Positions 11,062 through 22,293 of a stretch of 64,000 nt of DNA are shown here, piece by piece. A program made the translations under genes and the position numbers. The DNA comes from Prostheceraeus crozeri (lineage: Eukaryota > Platyhelminthes > Polycladida > Euryleptidae). The first letter of the stretch is position 1. Each line of letters opens with the position of its first letter. A model generated the notes under the pieces. The model saw only the letters and a list, made by a program, of their open reading frames with translations. It was not told where the DNA came from and made no database searches. The stretch covers positions 124,001 through 188,000 of the forward strand of contig CAJQUW010001981.1 of NCBI GenBank assembly GCA_907163375.1, read 5' to 3'.

Positions 11062-12132
11062 TAAAGATGAGCGATCCTACCCGAACCCGACCCCACCCGA
11101 ATTCAGTTTCGATTCGGGTTCGGGTAGAGCAATTAAGAAGTCGGGTCGGGTCGCGTAGTTTATCTCTTTTATCTAAAATCCGAAAAAACCCGAACTCGGG
11201 TTTTTTCGGGTTGGAGCATACAAATTTGAAAAATGTTTAGAACTTTGAAAAATATTTTCTGTGAAGCTAGTACTGTTTCGTGTGTACCTGTAGTTAAATG
11301 AAGCTTTTCAAGAAATTGTGGATTATCTCATTATTCTCATTGTGAATTATTGATCTAATAAAATACTTTGCGCTACATATCTTTCTTCTAAAACAACGAA
11401 AGATCATTATCAAATTAATTGAATCTGTTCTTGTGGTCTCTAAAGGCCTCATTCTCATAATGACATGTAGATCGTGGATCGCAGGATGGACGGAAAGAAA
11501 GAAATTTAATTTGAGATAAGCTTTACATAGGAACAGAAGCTTAACTATACATCAAATATTATATAATTGAAATTTTAGGATCTATCTGCAGAATTATGTT
11601 GTTACATGTAGTGATGCAGTTCAGCTGCTCGGACCTTGACATCTTCACTAACATTGAGAGTAAAAGTATCTCAATCAGAGTTTTGAAGGAGTATGCAGCT
11701 GCACTTATAATATATCGCGAAGCAGTGGATTTTTTTGTAAAGATTCCGAATTTTGTCATGTGTTGTAGGTTACATTCATTTCGTGGGTAATTATGCTACT
11801 TATTTAGTATTTGTTTGAATACTTTATTAGCCTAGAGAAAATAATATACTAACTGATACGTATTTTAACAAAATACTAAAATAATACTACTAAGAAGTTA
11901 GACTACCGCCGGTATCACATTAGGATCAAGCATTGGCTTTATATATAGAAATGTTTCTGATTTTTCGAATATAATCGGGTTCTGGCACTCTTTGTCGGGT
12001 TCGGGTCGGGTTATGAAACTTTTTGTCGGGTTCAGGTCAGACATTTGTACCCGACCCGACATCGAGTTCGGGTTGACATTTTGTTCGACTCGGGTATCCG
12101 ATTTTTGGAACCCGACCCGACGATCATCTTTA
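11062..12132. mobile_element. Non-autonomous hAT element, CCCGAACCCGACC family
   Basis: The ends are TAAAGATGAGCG and, inverted, TAAAGATGATCG. Flanks ACACCTAC (11054-11061) and ACATCTAC (12133-12140) form an 8-bp duplication with one mismatch. Both sub-ends are crowded with the words CCCGAACCCG, CGGGTCGGG and GGGTTCGGGT (11076-11215 and 11978-12118), mostly in inverted arrangement. No transposase is encoded. It sits inside the hAT element at 10791-13339 and is therefore younger. Confidence 0.82.
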
Positions 12133-12310
12133 ACATCTACGTGCGGATCGCAAAAAGGCATACTGTATTTATTGATGGGATGAATTTAATGACAGGATCT
12201 GTTTACATGTGGGAAACGCAACATTTGAATGATGTCTGATTTATCTTTGTGACATATCTCTCAAGACATATCATTACCTATTCAGTATTTTGTCAGCCAC
12301 TATGTGTGGG

Positions 12311-12380
12311 ACCCCGCTCGTCTGGGTTTGAGTGTTCACGTTAGGGGTCGAAACACAACTAGACGAGTACCTGCTGATGA
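12311..12380 (+). other. Structured repeat with covarying helices, copy 1
   Basis: Three possible helices: ACCCC (12311-12315) with GGGGT (12344-12348); CTCGTCT (12317-12323) with AGACGAG (12361-12367); GTGT (12332-12335) with ACAC (12353-12356). The second copy at 26361-26436 preserves all three pairings with compensating changes. Shared unpaired words are GGGTTTGAG, GGTCGAAAC and CCTG-TGATGA. The first helix would cross the others, giving a pseudoknot. Function is unknown. It lies inside the GGAGTC hAT element. Confidence 0.5.
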
Positions 12381-13511
12381 CTGACGGACTGCAGTATTAT
12401 GTTTTATGTCCTTTAATCGGTAGCTGAAGTAGTGGTCGATGTATTGTAATTCAAATGAAGAAATGTGGAATTACATGAAGTACTATAAACGGATGAAGAA
12501 ACTGGCGATAACAAATTCAAGTGAAGAAGTAGTATTTTCCATGTGTAGTCTTAGGTATAGTGTGTATAGTTTCATTGCTTTCGGTGTAGTAGAGTGTCAT
12601 TGTAGTTCTATTGTTTACCTCCATTATCCACTTTCCACTTATCCACTATTACCATTATCCACTTTGTGTAGTGTCAGATATAGTTCACTTGTAATCGGTG
12701 TAGTAGCATCGTTGTATTTCCATATTTTACCTTCACTTTTCCAATTTTTATTCATCGGTTTCCTGTTGTTTTATAATATCCATTTTTAATTTCCTTAACC
12801 TATGGTGACCATTGTCTTATTCTATTTCCACTATCAGCATCTGTAGTCGGTACAGTATATTAGATGTCTGTTTTGAACGTGTATACGGCAGTGTTTGGAA
12901 TCTATGGTATTAGTATATTAACAGCAAGAATGAGTAGTATTACAAGTCTTAAGATTTCCATTTTTACCAGATATTGGGCCAAAGCTGATCAATTTTAATT
13001 CGTTGCCACGAGAAAGGTACATTGAGTTCTTTTAAGAACTGATTAATCCAATGGTTACAGTAGCATTGCCTTTGTACACTTGCGGATTGGAGAACGCCAT
13101 CAGTCCTCATTAGGACTACTTTAACTAATGATTTAAATTAGTAAGCATTATATTCTATTATAAATGGCTACTGGGATGATTTTCATCATCGTATGAGAAT
13201 CGAAAATGATTGATAATGGATGCAGCAATGATAACTAAAGATAGGTTCAGGTAAGCCTGTAATTATCTGTGATGTAGGTTCGGGTTTTTCTTAAATGATT
13301 ATTAATTAATTATTAAAATGATAGGACTCCGACTCCCTGCGTGATACCAGGAATTGATAAATATGTGCGCGAATTTTTTGTCTTATGCAAAGAGTCAAAA
13401 CACTGCTCTCATCCTCTCTTTGAGGAGCTGACTACATCAGTAATCAAATATGTGTGCACGTTTTTTTTTAACGAAGCGCCTGTTTTTTGTCCTACCTCAA
13501 GAATCGCAACA

Positions 13512-13630
13512 CTGATGGGACCTGTAAATTGTGATAGTGCTCAGCTTTCTAGTGCATAATGACGATTAGGCCCCTGCGCTAATTTTGAGATCCTGCGCGA
13601 TTTTTTCAGTGAGCCTCTGTGGGAGCCCTG
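13512..13630 (-). repeat. hAT-like terminal repeat CAGGGCTCCCACAG, inverted copy
   Basis: Reading on the minus strand from 13630, CAGGGCTCCCACAGAGGC begins a segment that matches 16022-16170 on the plus strand for about 120 bp (it includes CTAATCGTCATTATGCACTA). The sharp CAGGG start suggests a hAT terminus. The partner end and target duplication were not found. Confidence 0.5.
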
Positions 13631-15380
13631 TCATGCAACTTTGGATGGAGAAATTCGCTTAGCGATGATTGTCTTGGAATAGAAAATGACATCAGGGATA
13701 GATAGTCATGTAAAAAATGCACCTCTTTTTTCTAAAACGCTGACATTGCAGTCAGTCGGTGAGTGCTGATCTCCCATGGGTATAGTTTCATGTTTGACAA
13801 GATCCAATCTCCAACAGTGTATTTTTGTTTTTAAGAAGGTAGCAATGTTGATTGTTCAAATAAAACATCATCGGGGGTTCGTGAAATCAGGATTTATGTG
13901 TGATAGCAAGCAGTTTTGGCAGGACCTTCGAGCATTATTAGATGCCTGTAAATGTCGAAAGTTAAATCTCTGACTGGTTGACAAATGACCCATTGCGAGC
14001 CATCAAAACAATGTACTCTTCAAGGAAATATATTTTGTAAGCAACACGTCTTGTAAAATATTTGACATTATTTCAAATTCAGATAATAGCATTTAATTTC
14101 AATGTCATTTGAATAAGCATGACTTATATACAATTTGCCACTTCGAATTTGTTCCTTTTTGTTGAAACATGAATTTCTGTTTCGCGGAAATCTTTTTCAT
14201 GAATTGATATTTTTCTGAACTAAATTCAATCGATGCTTTCTGAAATACATCTTCAAAAGTCAGACTTGATCTAACAAATTCTATAATTCTAGTTATTCAA
14301 CCTTAATTTGAAAATTATGAAAAACAATTTTCAGTTCAGATATCCACATTACACATTTCTAGACCATCGCAAATAGATTAATACAATTGTACAGAACTAT
14401 TTAACGCGTTTAAATTACCATTTCTATTTTCTAAAGTAAAATGTGTGTTACCTGAAATACAAGAGAAGTGCTTGCAACAACAATGACCACAATCACAGGG
14501 AACTGAAATGCAAAACAGGCGACAACTCGTCATACATGCTTGCTTTTCAAGGGAGCAACATAATTTCTACTCATATAAATTACATGAAGGCCTACATCCA
14601 GGCAGATTTCAGAAAAACTAATTCAAAATATTATCGAAGAAAGAAGTATGATAATATTACTATAGGTGTCAATGAGAAGAGTAGTAGGTCTACATCAGAA
14701 CATTATGATTGCATACGACAGAAAAGCAAAATTGAAGGTAGCTGTGGTATCCGCCTCATGAAGAGATGATGAATGCGTGAAATTAGTTTATGATGATTGC
14801 GAGTGGGATCACGCCGTTGAGACCGCACATTATTTAAATGAACGAGCGAAAATAGTTCAAGCAAGGATACAGTGTCAGGGTATACTTGGATGAGAATATT
14901 GAGAGAGTTACAGCCGCATTTCTAAGGTATTTCCACCGCAATTAGTTGACTAACTTTACAACATTTAGGAGTTACTAAATTGCAATTCTTTTCGGTGCAC
15001 TCCTTGTTGCTTGGTTTATCGCACGGATTATGCTGTTCAGGTCACAAAAGAGAAACTCTACAACACAGAGAGATCAATTGCTTGTGTCTAGAGATGACTT
15101 TCATCAATACTGATGGTCAAGGCTAGAACTAGTCCCGAGGGGCAAGAAGATCAACTTTTCATTGAACGTAATGCAGATTCAAGCCTGAATTCTGATGAAC
15201 TAGGACAATGACACCGCATTGAACGTATACAGTCAGTAAATTTAGATGTCGAAGAGTCGAAGAGTGTGAATAATATTTCCATTTTCCAATCACACGAGCC
15301 AAGGAGAGAGAACAATATCTATGCCATGTCTATCGCTTGTTGCCATTGCTTGCAACACCTGGAAGAATGTCCGGTGTAGA
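13631..15380. other. HYKK intron, nothing recognised
   Basis: I see no exon, RNA gene or bounded repeat. A plus-strand frame of 108 residues at 14443-14769 is rich in Asn, Lys and Tyr and has no recognisable domain. Confidence 0.35.
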
Positions 15381-15388
15381 CTGAGGCC

Positions 15389-15487
15389 CCAGTCACACTG
15401 AAGGCAAAGCAAACACGAGTGTCCCGAGCAAACGTTTGTCCGTCCGTAAGCTATCAATCGCTCTGCTTGGCTTTGCTCGCAGTGTGG
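15389..15487. mobile_element. 99-bp MITE with 8-bp target duplication
   Basis: Flanked by identical CTGAGGCC copies (15381-15388 and 15488-15495). The ends are inverted: AGTCACACTGAAGGCAAAGC and CCACACTGCGAGCAAAGCC. A second copy of the same family lies at 18250-18343 and shares the internal word AAGCTATCAATCGCTCTG. The 8-bp duplication suggests mobilisation by a hAT transposase. Confidence 0.7.
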
Positions 15488-15710
15488 CTGAGGCCACACC
15501 CACACTCACAGGAATCTATCTCTGTCCTCCACAGAATTCTGACAATAAGTCTAATCTTGTTTGGCTTTGTTTTGGCCCTGAACTGTTGCTATTTCTGCCA
15601 CCTGTCTCAAATATGACCTGTGAGCTATGACCTATGTCATCATACTTAATCTCAGACGCTAGAAATTGGACAAAAATCACCGAATTCAATTCAGGACTAA
15701 TAAAACTTAC

Positions 15711-15911
15711 CTAGAAATGGTTTTCTGCGAGAATCCACACTGTTCGAGATTTTCAATAAATATGATTTATTGTCATTGCCAGTAATTTTGAAGTTTCTGC
15801 TGTCATATCCGTCAAGCTGTTCAATATCTCGTGCGTCGATGCCGTATAGGCTCGTAATTGTGTTGATAACTTGCCCAACGCTTATCTGAATGCACTCCAC
15901 TTCAACATATT
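15711..15911 (-). CDS. HYKK: Hydroxylysine kinase, N-terminal-lobe exon
   Basis: This 201-bp exon encodes YVEVECIQISVGQVINTITS, then LYGIDARDIEQLDGYDSRNF and YLLKISNSVDSRRKPFL. It parallels vertebrate HYKK around FGLKVSKVRPLPSYDDQNF and YVLKISN; the Lys in LLKI is the expected nucleotide-binding lysine of the kinase N-lobe. The acceptor TATTTTCAG (15912-15920) and the donor CTAG|GTAAGT (donor at 15705-15710) are both strong. It starts after a phase 1 junction, so an upstream exon with the initiator Met lies further right and was not found. It ends in phase 1 and joins the exon at 2914-3110. No in-frame ATG precedes the conserved part here. Confidence 0.87.
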
Positions 15912-16021
15912 CTGAAAATATACAACTCGTGATAATAGAAAGTGGGAAAGGATGGTAAAATCTTGCAGATTATCAGTTTTCCTCATCTGAAAAGAGAACG
16001 TATTCAGGGAATGCTCCTGGA

Positions 16022-16174
16022 CAGGGCTCCCACAGAGGCTTACTTAAAAGAATAGCGCAGGATCTCAAAATTATCGCAGGAGCCTAATCGTCATTATGCA
16101 CTAGAAAAATGGGCACTATCGCAATTTCCAGGTCCCATGTTTCACTCCATCGCAGTTTACGGCCCATCAATGAC
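16022..16174 (+). repeat. hAT-like terminal repeat CAGGGCTCCCACAG
   Basis: It begins CAGGGCTCCCACAGAGGCTT and continues through GCACTAGAAAAATGGGCACT to GGCCCATCAATGACAATT. It is the inverted counterpart of 13512-13630 and ends 12 bases before the element at 16186. It is probably one terminus of a hAT-type element; no complete copy is visible. Confidence 0.5.
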
Positions 16175-16185
16175 AATTAAAAATA

Positions 16186-18003
16186 GGGGAGGCCGGACTC
16201 ATATGGGCACCCTAAGGGTTTTTCAGACTTATTTTTTACAAAAGCAATTCTTTTCGTCCCTAAACAATTCATAGGGCAAGAAGAGCGTATCAGCCAACTT
16301 TCCATAAAGGATGGAGGTTCTAGCGATTTTGTAGAGTGTCAAAATACCCATTTAGCCGCATGCCACCGGGTAATATGGGCAATGACTTGGGGCCATATGG
16401 GTTTTGTATGTTTTGACATATTAAATGATGTTTATCAGTGGTTTTGTCGTCTCCTATACATTATTCCCTAGGTGACATTGCGACGCGTAATTACGGAGCA
16501 TCCCAAACATCTGTGGTTAAGGGGAGTTTATAATTCTACCCGCGTACATACGCACTAAGAGTCAGAAATCACTTGATCTGATGCTGTCAAAACATTGGGA
16601 ATGTTTATGAATACGTTTTTATGAGCGTTTATAGTTAACGCGTCGTCTACGGTTGTCCGCGTTGCCGCTTGAACCACGGATGAACCGCTAAGCAGGTTCT
16701 GTCTTCCCTGAGCATGAAATTTAGGTACTATCACTTTGTTTAGCCTCTAATACTTACAGACACATGAGACGTTAAGTCTATATAACAGGACTACTGACAT
16801 ATGTAGCAGCAATGCCACGCGGCACGGATGTTTAGGGTCATGTGTAATTACGCGTTATTGAGCGTGACATGTCACCTGGTGTTGGTTCATCAAGAAAATT
16901 AAAATGGACCATGACCGTATCGACTGCGTATTGATATTTAAACAAGGTTTGTTTTACATAACTTGAGAAGTATGAATCATTGTTTTTTTCGATTTTGCAC
17001 TTATCACGAAATAACAAACGTTACATGAAGCGCCTTTTTATTCATGCCACATCACTCATGTATCCATTTCCTGTGCGGTATTAGGTGCAAAGGTCAATCA
17101 TCGTCATTTGTTGTCAATCGCCACTGATTACATGTATGCGTACAAGGTTACAAACAATACATGGTAGACTCATTCTTGAAACTGAATTGTAATCAACTAC
17201 TAGCAGATGGGAAATGATACTTAATAGCCAACTGACATGTCTCGAACGCTGTAAGGGCAAACTAAACTGATGCCAATCTCATAAGCAAGTTAGGTGTTCA
17301 TGATGAACACTTTTAATGTCATTTGGTTTGCTATCTGACTTTCTAAAGTAAACTTCATAACAATAGGCCTCTCTTTCCGACAAATTTCATGTTTTGGCGC
17401 TCTGTTTGAATCCATTCTCTTTCCATCAAATTCTTAAAAACTTTTTGCATTGATTCATAGTTTCATTTATGTCTGCTTATAAATCTCTCATAGATTCTGG
17501 CTAATTATCTGGAAAACAAGCAAGCCAGAAATAGTAATAGTAATGATAGAAATGTACTGTCCATTTTACCCCAGTAATATTTTAAGAGTGAGGCTATATG
17601 GGCACTTTCCTTAGTTTCGCATTTTACGGAAATTATCAATCGTGGGTCTAAATGGAAGTTAGATCGTCAATCTGTATGTAATTACGATGACGGGACAGTT
17701 TTCGTTTGCCTCGAGCAATCACACTACACAGAATGAGAGGATTGGCCAAATAAGCGTCTGATTTCATTGTCGTTACTTCAGCGATCAGATTTATGCATTT
17801 TTATCGTTATCCACTTAGTGCGTGCGGCGTGCGCACGTGTGAGTGCGTGTTTTCCTCGAATGAGCTGCACTGACACATGCGGATAAACGATGATCGTGAC
17901 TGGTTATCTGTCGAAGTTCATACGAGCAATGGGTCCTGAGATAGAGGCCGAAGAACTCAAATTACCCTTATCATTCCGCTGCCCATATCAGTCCCGACTC
18001 CAC
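16186..18003. mobile_element. 1.8-kb TA-flanked DNA element, ATATGGGC family
   Basis: TA dinucleotides flank both sides (16184-16185 and 18004-18005). The ends GGGGAGGCCGGACTCATATG and, inverted, GTGGAGTCGGGACTGATATG form imperfect inverted repeats of about 26 bp. The word ATATGGGC or its complement recurs near the ends (16200, 16370-16402, 17597, 17981). No transposase frame is seen. The terminus resembles that of the element at 44951-46260, suggesting one group. TA targets point to Tc1/mariner, pogo or a related superfamily, which I cannot settle. Confidence 0.7.
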
Positions 18004-18249
18004 TACTGACCAATTCACGGAGGAATGTGACTGTTGCCCAAGGGTGGACAATCTGCATCCTCGCGGATACGAATATTTGGTGTTTTGCGGAAGCGGATCG
18101 GATGCGTATAGAACATTTTGATCTTTGCGAATGAGCAAATTGAACAAAACTTCATGGACAAGTTGAATTATGCACGTTTTGTTCCACACAATAAAAGCTC
18201 TACAAGTCTATTTTCCCAACACGATACCCGTAGGCTTCAGTAAAACCTC

Positions 18250-18343
18250 AGCCACACTGAAAGCAAAGCAAGCACGACCGTCCCGAGGAAGCGTATGTCG
18301 GCAAGCTATCAATCGCTCTGGTTTGCTTTGCTCGCAGTGTGGC
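18250..18343. mobile_element. MITE, second copy of the 15389 family
   Basis: Ends GCCACACTGAAAGCAAAGCA and, inverted, GCCACACTGCGAGCAAAGCA enclose the same core as the copy at 15389-15487. The target duplication is not clear here, so this copy is probably older. Confidence 0.65.
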
Positions 18344-19964
18344 AGTCTACAACGGCTCCCAAGTAAAGTGAAGTAAATTGAGTAAAAAAATATCGCCATT
18401 AGACATTCTCATATTGTTTTCAGGCAGAAGCCTTTGACGAGGAGTAGAAGGGTGCGAATGGGTGATGGTGGTCATGACACCAATAGGATTTTATTAGGCA
18501 TTTATTAAATCCCCAATATATATACAGTTTCGATTTTATTAAATGAACTCGAGATGAATACAGTTGGAATTGTTTCCAAATGTGAGATATGAACATTTAT
18601 GCAGTTTTGAAGAAATTACAGCGGAATTAACTAATCATGATAGAATAATGCATAAGGAAATGACATTATTTTACAGATCGTCCGTGTCATGACAGCCTTG
18701 GAGAGGTAATGTTTGTTAACATTTGTTTGTAATTGCTTTCATGATGAACCTCAAGAAAATCTTCTTAAGCGTGATCATATCATAAGCAACTTTCTACTGG
18801 TATAGCAAAACAACGTAATCAAAGACAATGATTTCAATTGATTTAAAAAGATGTAAATGGTTCCACATCACCATTCAGATTCAAGAAATGAAATATGAAT
18901 TTAGTGAATCATAAAATCAAGCCGGTGAAAATTGAATTAAAAACATGAAATTTCAGCCACGAAAGCACAATAAGATCTCGACTTTTCGTGAAGACTTCCA
19001 TTATCCCGTCATTAGATTTCTTTGATTATCAGCATAATTTCCGCTTAGTTACAATGCCTATTAGCGAATATTCATTCCATTTGATATTCAACTTGTTTCA
19101 TACTACTTTATAAAGGGGCTTCATATCGATAGTAATATAAATTTCAAAAATTTGGCTTTTTGAAAACTGCTCAAATGATTTTTTGGACGGCAGGAACGTA
19201 ATCTCCGCAAAAAACTAAATATATTCATTTAAAAATTTCCACTGTATACACATACTTTCTGAGTCGACACTCTAGATACATGTACTTACTCTATCGTGAA
19301 TATATTCATTGCACAATGCAAATAAATATTGAATAAACATTTCATATCGCAAGAATGGTCAGAAAAACTAAAAAGAAACAAATCTCAAGGCGTGTGTAGC
19401 CCCATTTATAGAAAACTATTTTTGCAATATTTACAGGAGTGGGGCAATTTTGCTGTACCGTACAATTCTTCAGTACTCCTTCCTTCGTGAGATTTATGTA
19501 GAATATTTGCTGTTCATTTTCCCCAAAATCTAAGTAAATGCGACGTTGGATCAACCATAGAAAGCCACGCAAACAATACGTTGAAATCTGCAATTTAATT
19601 ACGATAATGCGACGTAAATAGTTTTACTGGGAAATTAGAAAGAGGCAATTTTGGAATACTTTTTGTAATTTGGATTACTACAAACTATAACCGCATACTC
19701 TAAGTTTCTTTACATATAGCCTAAGCTTCTAAAATATATGAAATGTAAAACAGCTCTATTATCAAAACCGATACTCAAACATTTTCATAAATGGTTATCT
19801 ATTTCAGATGAGTATGAATATAAAGCAAAGTACCAAGCCATTTTGAGTTTAATAGAAGAAACGAATTTAGTTCATCGAAAGAAACAAAACCCGGAACGTT
19901 TAGCTAGCCACCACCAATAACTTCATTTAGAGGCAAGCTTGCGGGAAAACGTTGCCAGGTAATA
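18344..19964. other. Non-coding stretch
   Basis: No bounded repeat or gene. A 60-residue plus-strand frame at 19738-19920 (KYQAILSLIEETNLVHRKKQ) is not recognised and is more likely chance. Confidence 0.35.
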
Positions 19965-20157
19965 GTAAAGGTATCCAAGTGCTGGCGTGCTGAGAAATTA
20001 ATAGCAGACTAAAGAATCTTAGAAAAGAAAACCAAAAATTGAATAGAAACGGTTCACAGAGCTAGCGTAAAGGTATCCAAGTGCTGACGTGCTGAGAAAT
20101 TAATACCAGACTAAAGAATCTTAGAAAAGAAAACCAAAAATTGAATAGAAACGGTTA
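19965..20157. repeat. 102-bp direct duplication
   Basis: Two adjacent copies start with GTAAAGGTATCCAAGTGCTG at 19965 and 20067, exactly 102 bp apart, and differ at only a few positions over about 90 bp. This is a recent local duplication of otherwise unremarkable sequence. Confidence 0.85.
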
Positions 20158-20580
20158 CCTTGGACCGTCGATTCGCCTTCCGACATCCGACTTGGTCGTG
20201 GCTACTACGGAACTCTGAAATTGAGAAGAACGAACAATTAGAACATATCAGCTTGCGCCTACACTTATAGCAGCTAGTTTGTATGGAAAAATCCCTCAAT
20301 TCCCACGGAATTAGAGGCAATTTCACAACATTGCGCCGCGTACTTTACAATTTTTGAATCCGTGCAACCCATGGAAATATATTGTTTAAGTGCATCACTT
20401 TGCTAGAAGTGCAAGCTGATTCAAAACGATGGCACATGCCGCAACTTACTAAGTGGGCAAAAGGAAGTTTGTGATACCTTGCAGAGATAGGAAAAATAGT
20501 CGTCCGTCGCTTGCGGATTGCTGTGGATTTCTTCAAAATGCTCCGATCGACACGATTCCTTCAGATTCGCAGAATTCAGA

Positions 20581-20778
20581 TCATTCCGCAAAAGTTTTCT
20601 CGATAATGTTGGGCCTTCCGATCATTTTAAAAAAAGTTAGCAGGTGCATGAAAAAACGTTCACAAACTTCTCTGTAGAACTGGACATCGACTGTGTCTCT
20701 TTGTTGTATGATCCGGTTGATAACAGTCTCTGAAACGTCGGACAATCTGGCGTGTTTAATGTTGAACTGGCTGCTCAT
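20581..20778 (-). other. Uncharacterised open frame with good start context
   Basis: On the minus strand an ATG in a favourable context (AACAATGAGC) opens a 65-residue frame: MSSQFNIKHARLSDVSETVI, then NRIIQQRDTVDVQFYREVCE. The composition looks protein-like. I recognise no family and see no strong donor. It could be a first exon of an unidentified minus-strand gene or chance. Confidence 0.2.
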
Positions 20779-21452
20779 TGTTCGATTTTTATGGTATTGT
20801 CAGCAGATTGTGCCACTTCATTAGCGCTACATGCTCCAGTGCTTCCTTCCTAATCAAGCAGAAGAAGAGATGAGCTGTCTAATTCTGTGAGGCAACCTGT
20901 TTTTAAGAGTGAGTCTATGAGAATATAAACGTGAAACTTTCGTAGCATGCGCGTCTGCATCATTCATTTTGCTAGCGATGAAAGTTAGAAACATTACAAG
21001 AGCAACAAATGTATCCTGGGTTTCCGCGCATTCTGGACCACGGTAGAATGTTATTTGTGACGACAAACGAATTCTGGGAGCAAACGACCATTGTCAGTAA
21101 AATAGAGGATATTATTATTCGACCAGTAAACCACTCTGTGGACTCGCCTACGGGTCATCTTGGTTAGATTTTGGCTGTCGGGTCATAGGGTAAGCTTGTA
21201 GCTTGATTGCTATGTTACAGTGAATTTTCCTTTAAAGTAAGTCGAAACTTGCAAATCACTACATGACTGGAAAAGCAATTAAACATTGCTCAACAGCGAA
21301 AGATTCTGAGGCTTCATTGTGCATAAGTCGTTTATTGTAAACAGGTTGAATTATCACTTGCCGACACTGCTGCGAATCAGGTCTCATGATGCTAAAGACT
21401 CCACACCGTTATCTGCGAAGTTGGGTCAAGGTCAAAGGTCACTGCTCTGATT

Positions 21453-22291
21453 CTTAGAAAATTGAATCAGGTGTCTGTCAGGGCACTGTGCTTGCCCCTT
21501 TTCTATTTTCAGTGTTCATCAGTGATCTAAAGTGTACGTTGTTAACTACTTGTGCCGTGAAATACGCTGATGATCTTTCTCTTGTATTGCCAATATGCTA
21601 CTCCGACTCTAATAAAATGTCAGCTTTGATTAATCAGGAGATTGAAAATGTGCAAATATGGTGTGTTAGTAATGATCTGAAGCTCAACGCATAGAAATCT
21701 AAAATTGTAGTATGTGATAAAAGGCGTTTAAATATGTACCAGTTACCTTTTGAAGTTGTAGAAAGTGTAAATATTTTGGGCGTCATTGTCACATGTAATT
21801 TAAGCTGGAAGATGCATGTAGATAAAATTACCTCAACTGTAAATAAGCGATTTTATGTACTTCGTAGAATGAGACTATTTTTTTTACCATCACGAACTCC
21901 ATCAATTGTACAATGGTTTTATTAGATCTGTAATAGAGTATGCATGTCCTTGTTTCGTTGGATTGAACATTACACTGTCCAAGACACTTTCAAAAATTGA
22001 TAGAAGAGCTCACAGGATCATTTTCCAAGATGACAATCCCGTTTGCAATTGCGCCGTTGATGAAATCACCCGTCGCCGAAATGTCACCAGTATAAAACTT
22101 TTCAAGAGCATAGCCAGGAATAAAGATCACTCCCTTGCTCACCATGTGCCTCGTACACTTACTTTCAGCAAAAAGTATGCTGTTCCATTGTGCAGAACAT
22201 TGAAGCGGAAGCGATCCTTCTTTCCATTTACTGTTAACTTGATGAATGACAATTGTTGATAAATTCTCATTTTGTGATTATATGATGTTAT
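21453..22291 (+). mobile_element. 5'-truncated LINE (CR1/L2-like, Jockey superfamily)
   Basis: It starts abruptly in RT motif B (KIESGVCQGTVLAP), followed by the YADD catalytic box (VKYADDLSLVLPI), then the thumb (NILGVIVTCNLSWKMHVDKI) and the C-terminal part (YACPCFVGLNITLSKTLSKI, RRAHRIIF). One in-frame TAG at 21692-21694 and a shift near 21910 break the frame, so it is dead but not very old. The 3' UTR runs to the mariner-type element at 22294, which landed in a TA near the LINE's end. Confidence 0.85.
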
Positions 22292-22293
22292 AC

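Larger units (their letters stand above)
10791..13339. mobile_element. hAT element, GGAGTC family, with a nested hAT
   Basis: The left end is CAGGAATGCGGAGTCGGAGT and the inverted right end CAGGGAGTCGGAGTCCTATC. Duplications CTTGATAC (10783-10790) and CGTGATAC (13340-13347) match at 7 of 8 positions, as for hAT. GGAGTC/GGACTCC words are repeated at both ends. A second, partial copy of the family at 48396-49239 shares internal stretches (for example 10947-11060 with 48396-48508) and keeps a BED-finger remnant. This 2549-bp copy encodes no recognisable transposase and has received a 1071-bp hAT at 11062-12132. Confidence 0.83.

Noticed and set aside
12439-12789. 116-residue membrane protein
   Set aside because: Low-complexity Tyr/Leu/Ser run inside a hAT element with short TCCACT repeats; no family match.
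14443-14769. 108-residue Lys/Asn-rich protein
   Set aside because: No splice context, no domain, composition follows local AT content.
15290-15630. Small genes around 15.3-15.6 kb
   Set aside because: They overlap the 99-bp MITE; the same words occur in another frame in the copy at 18250.
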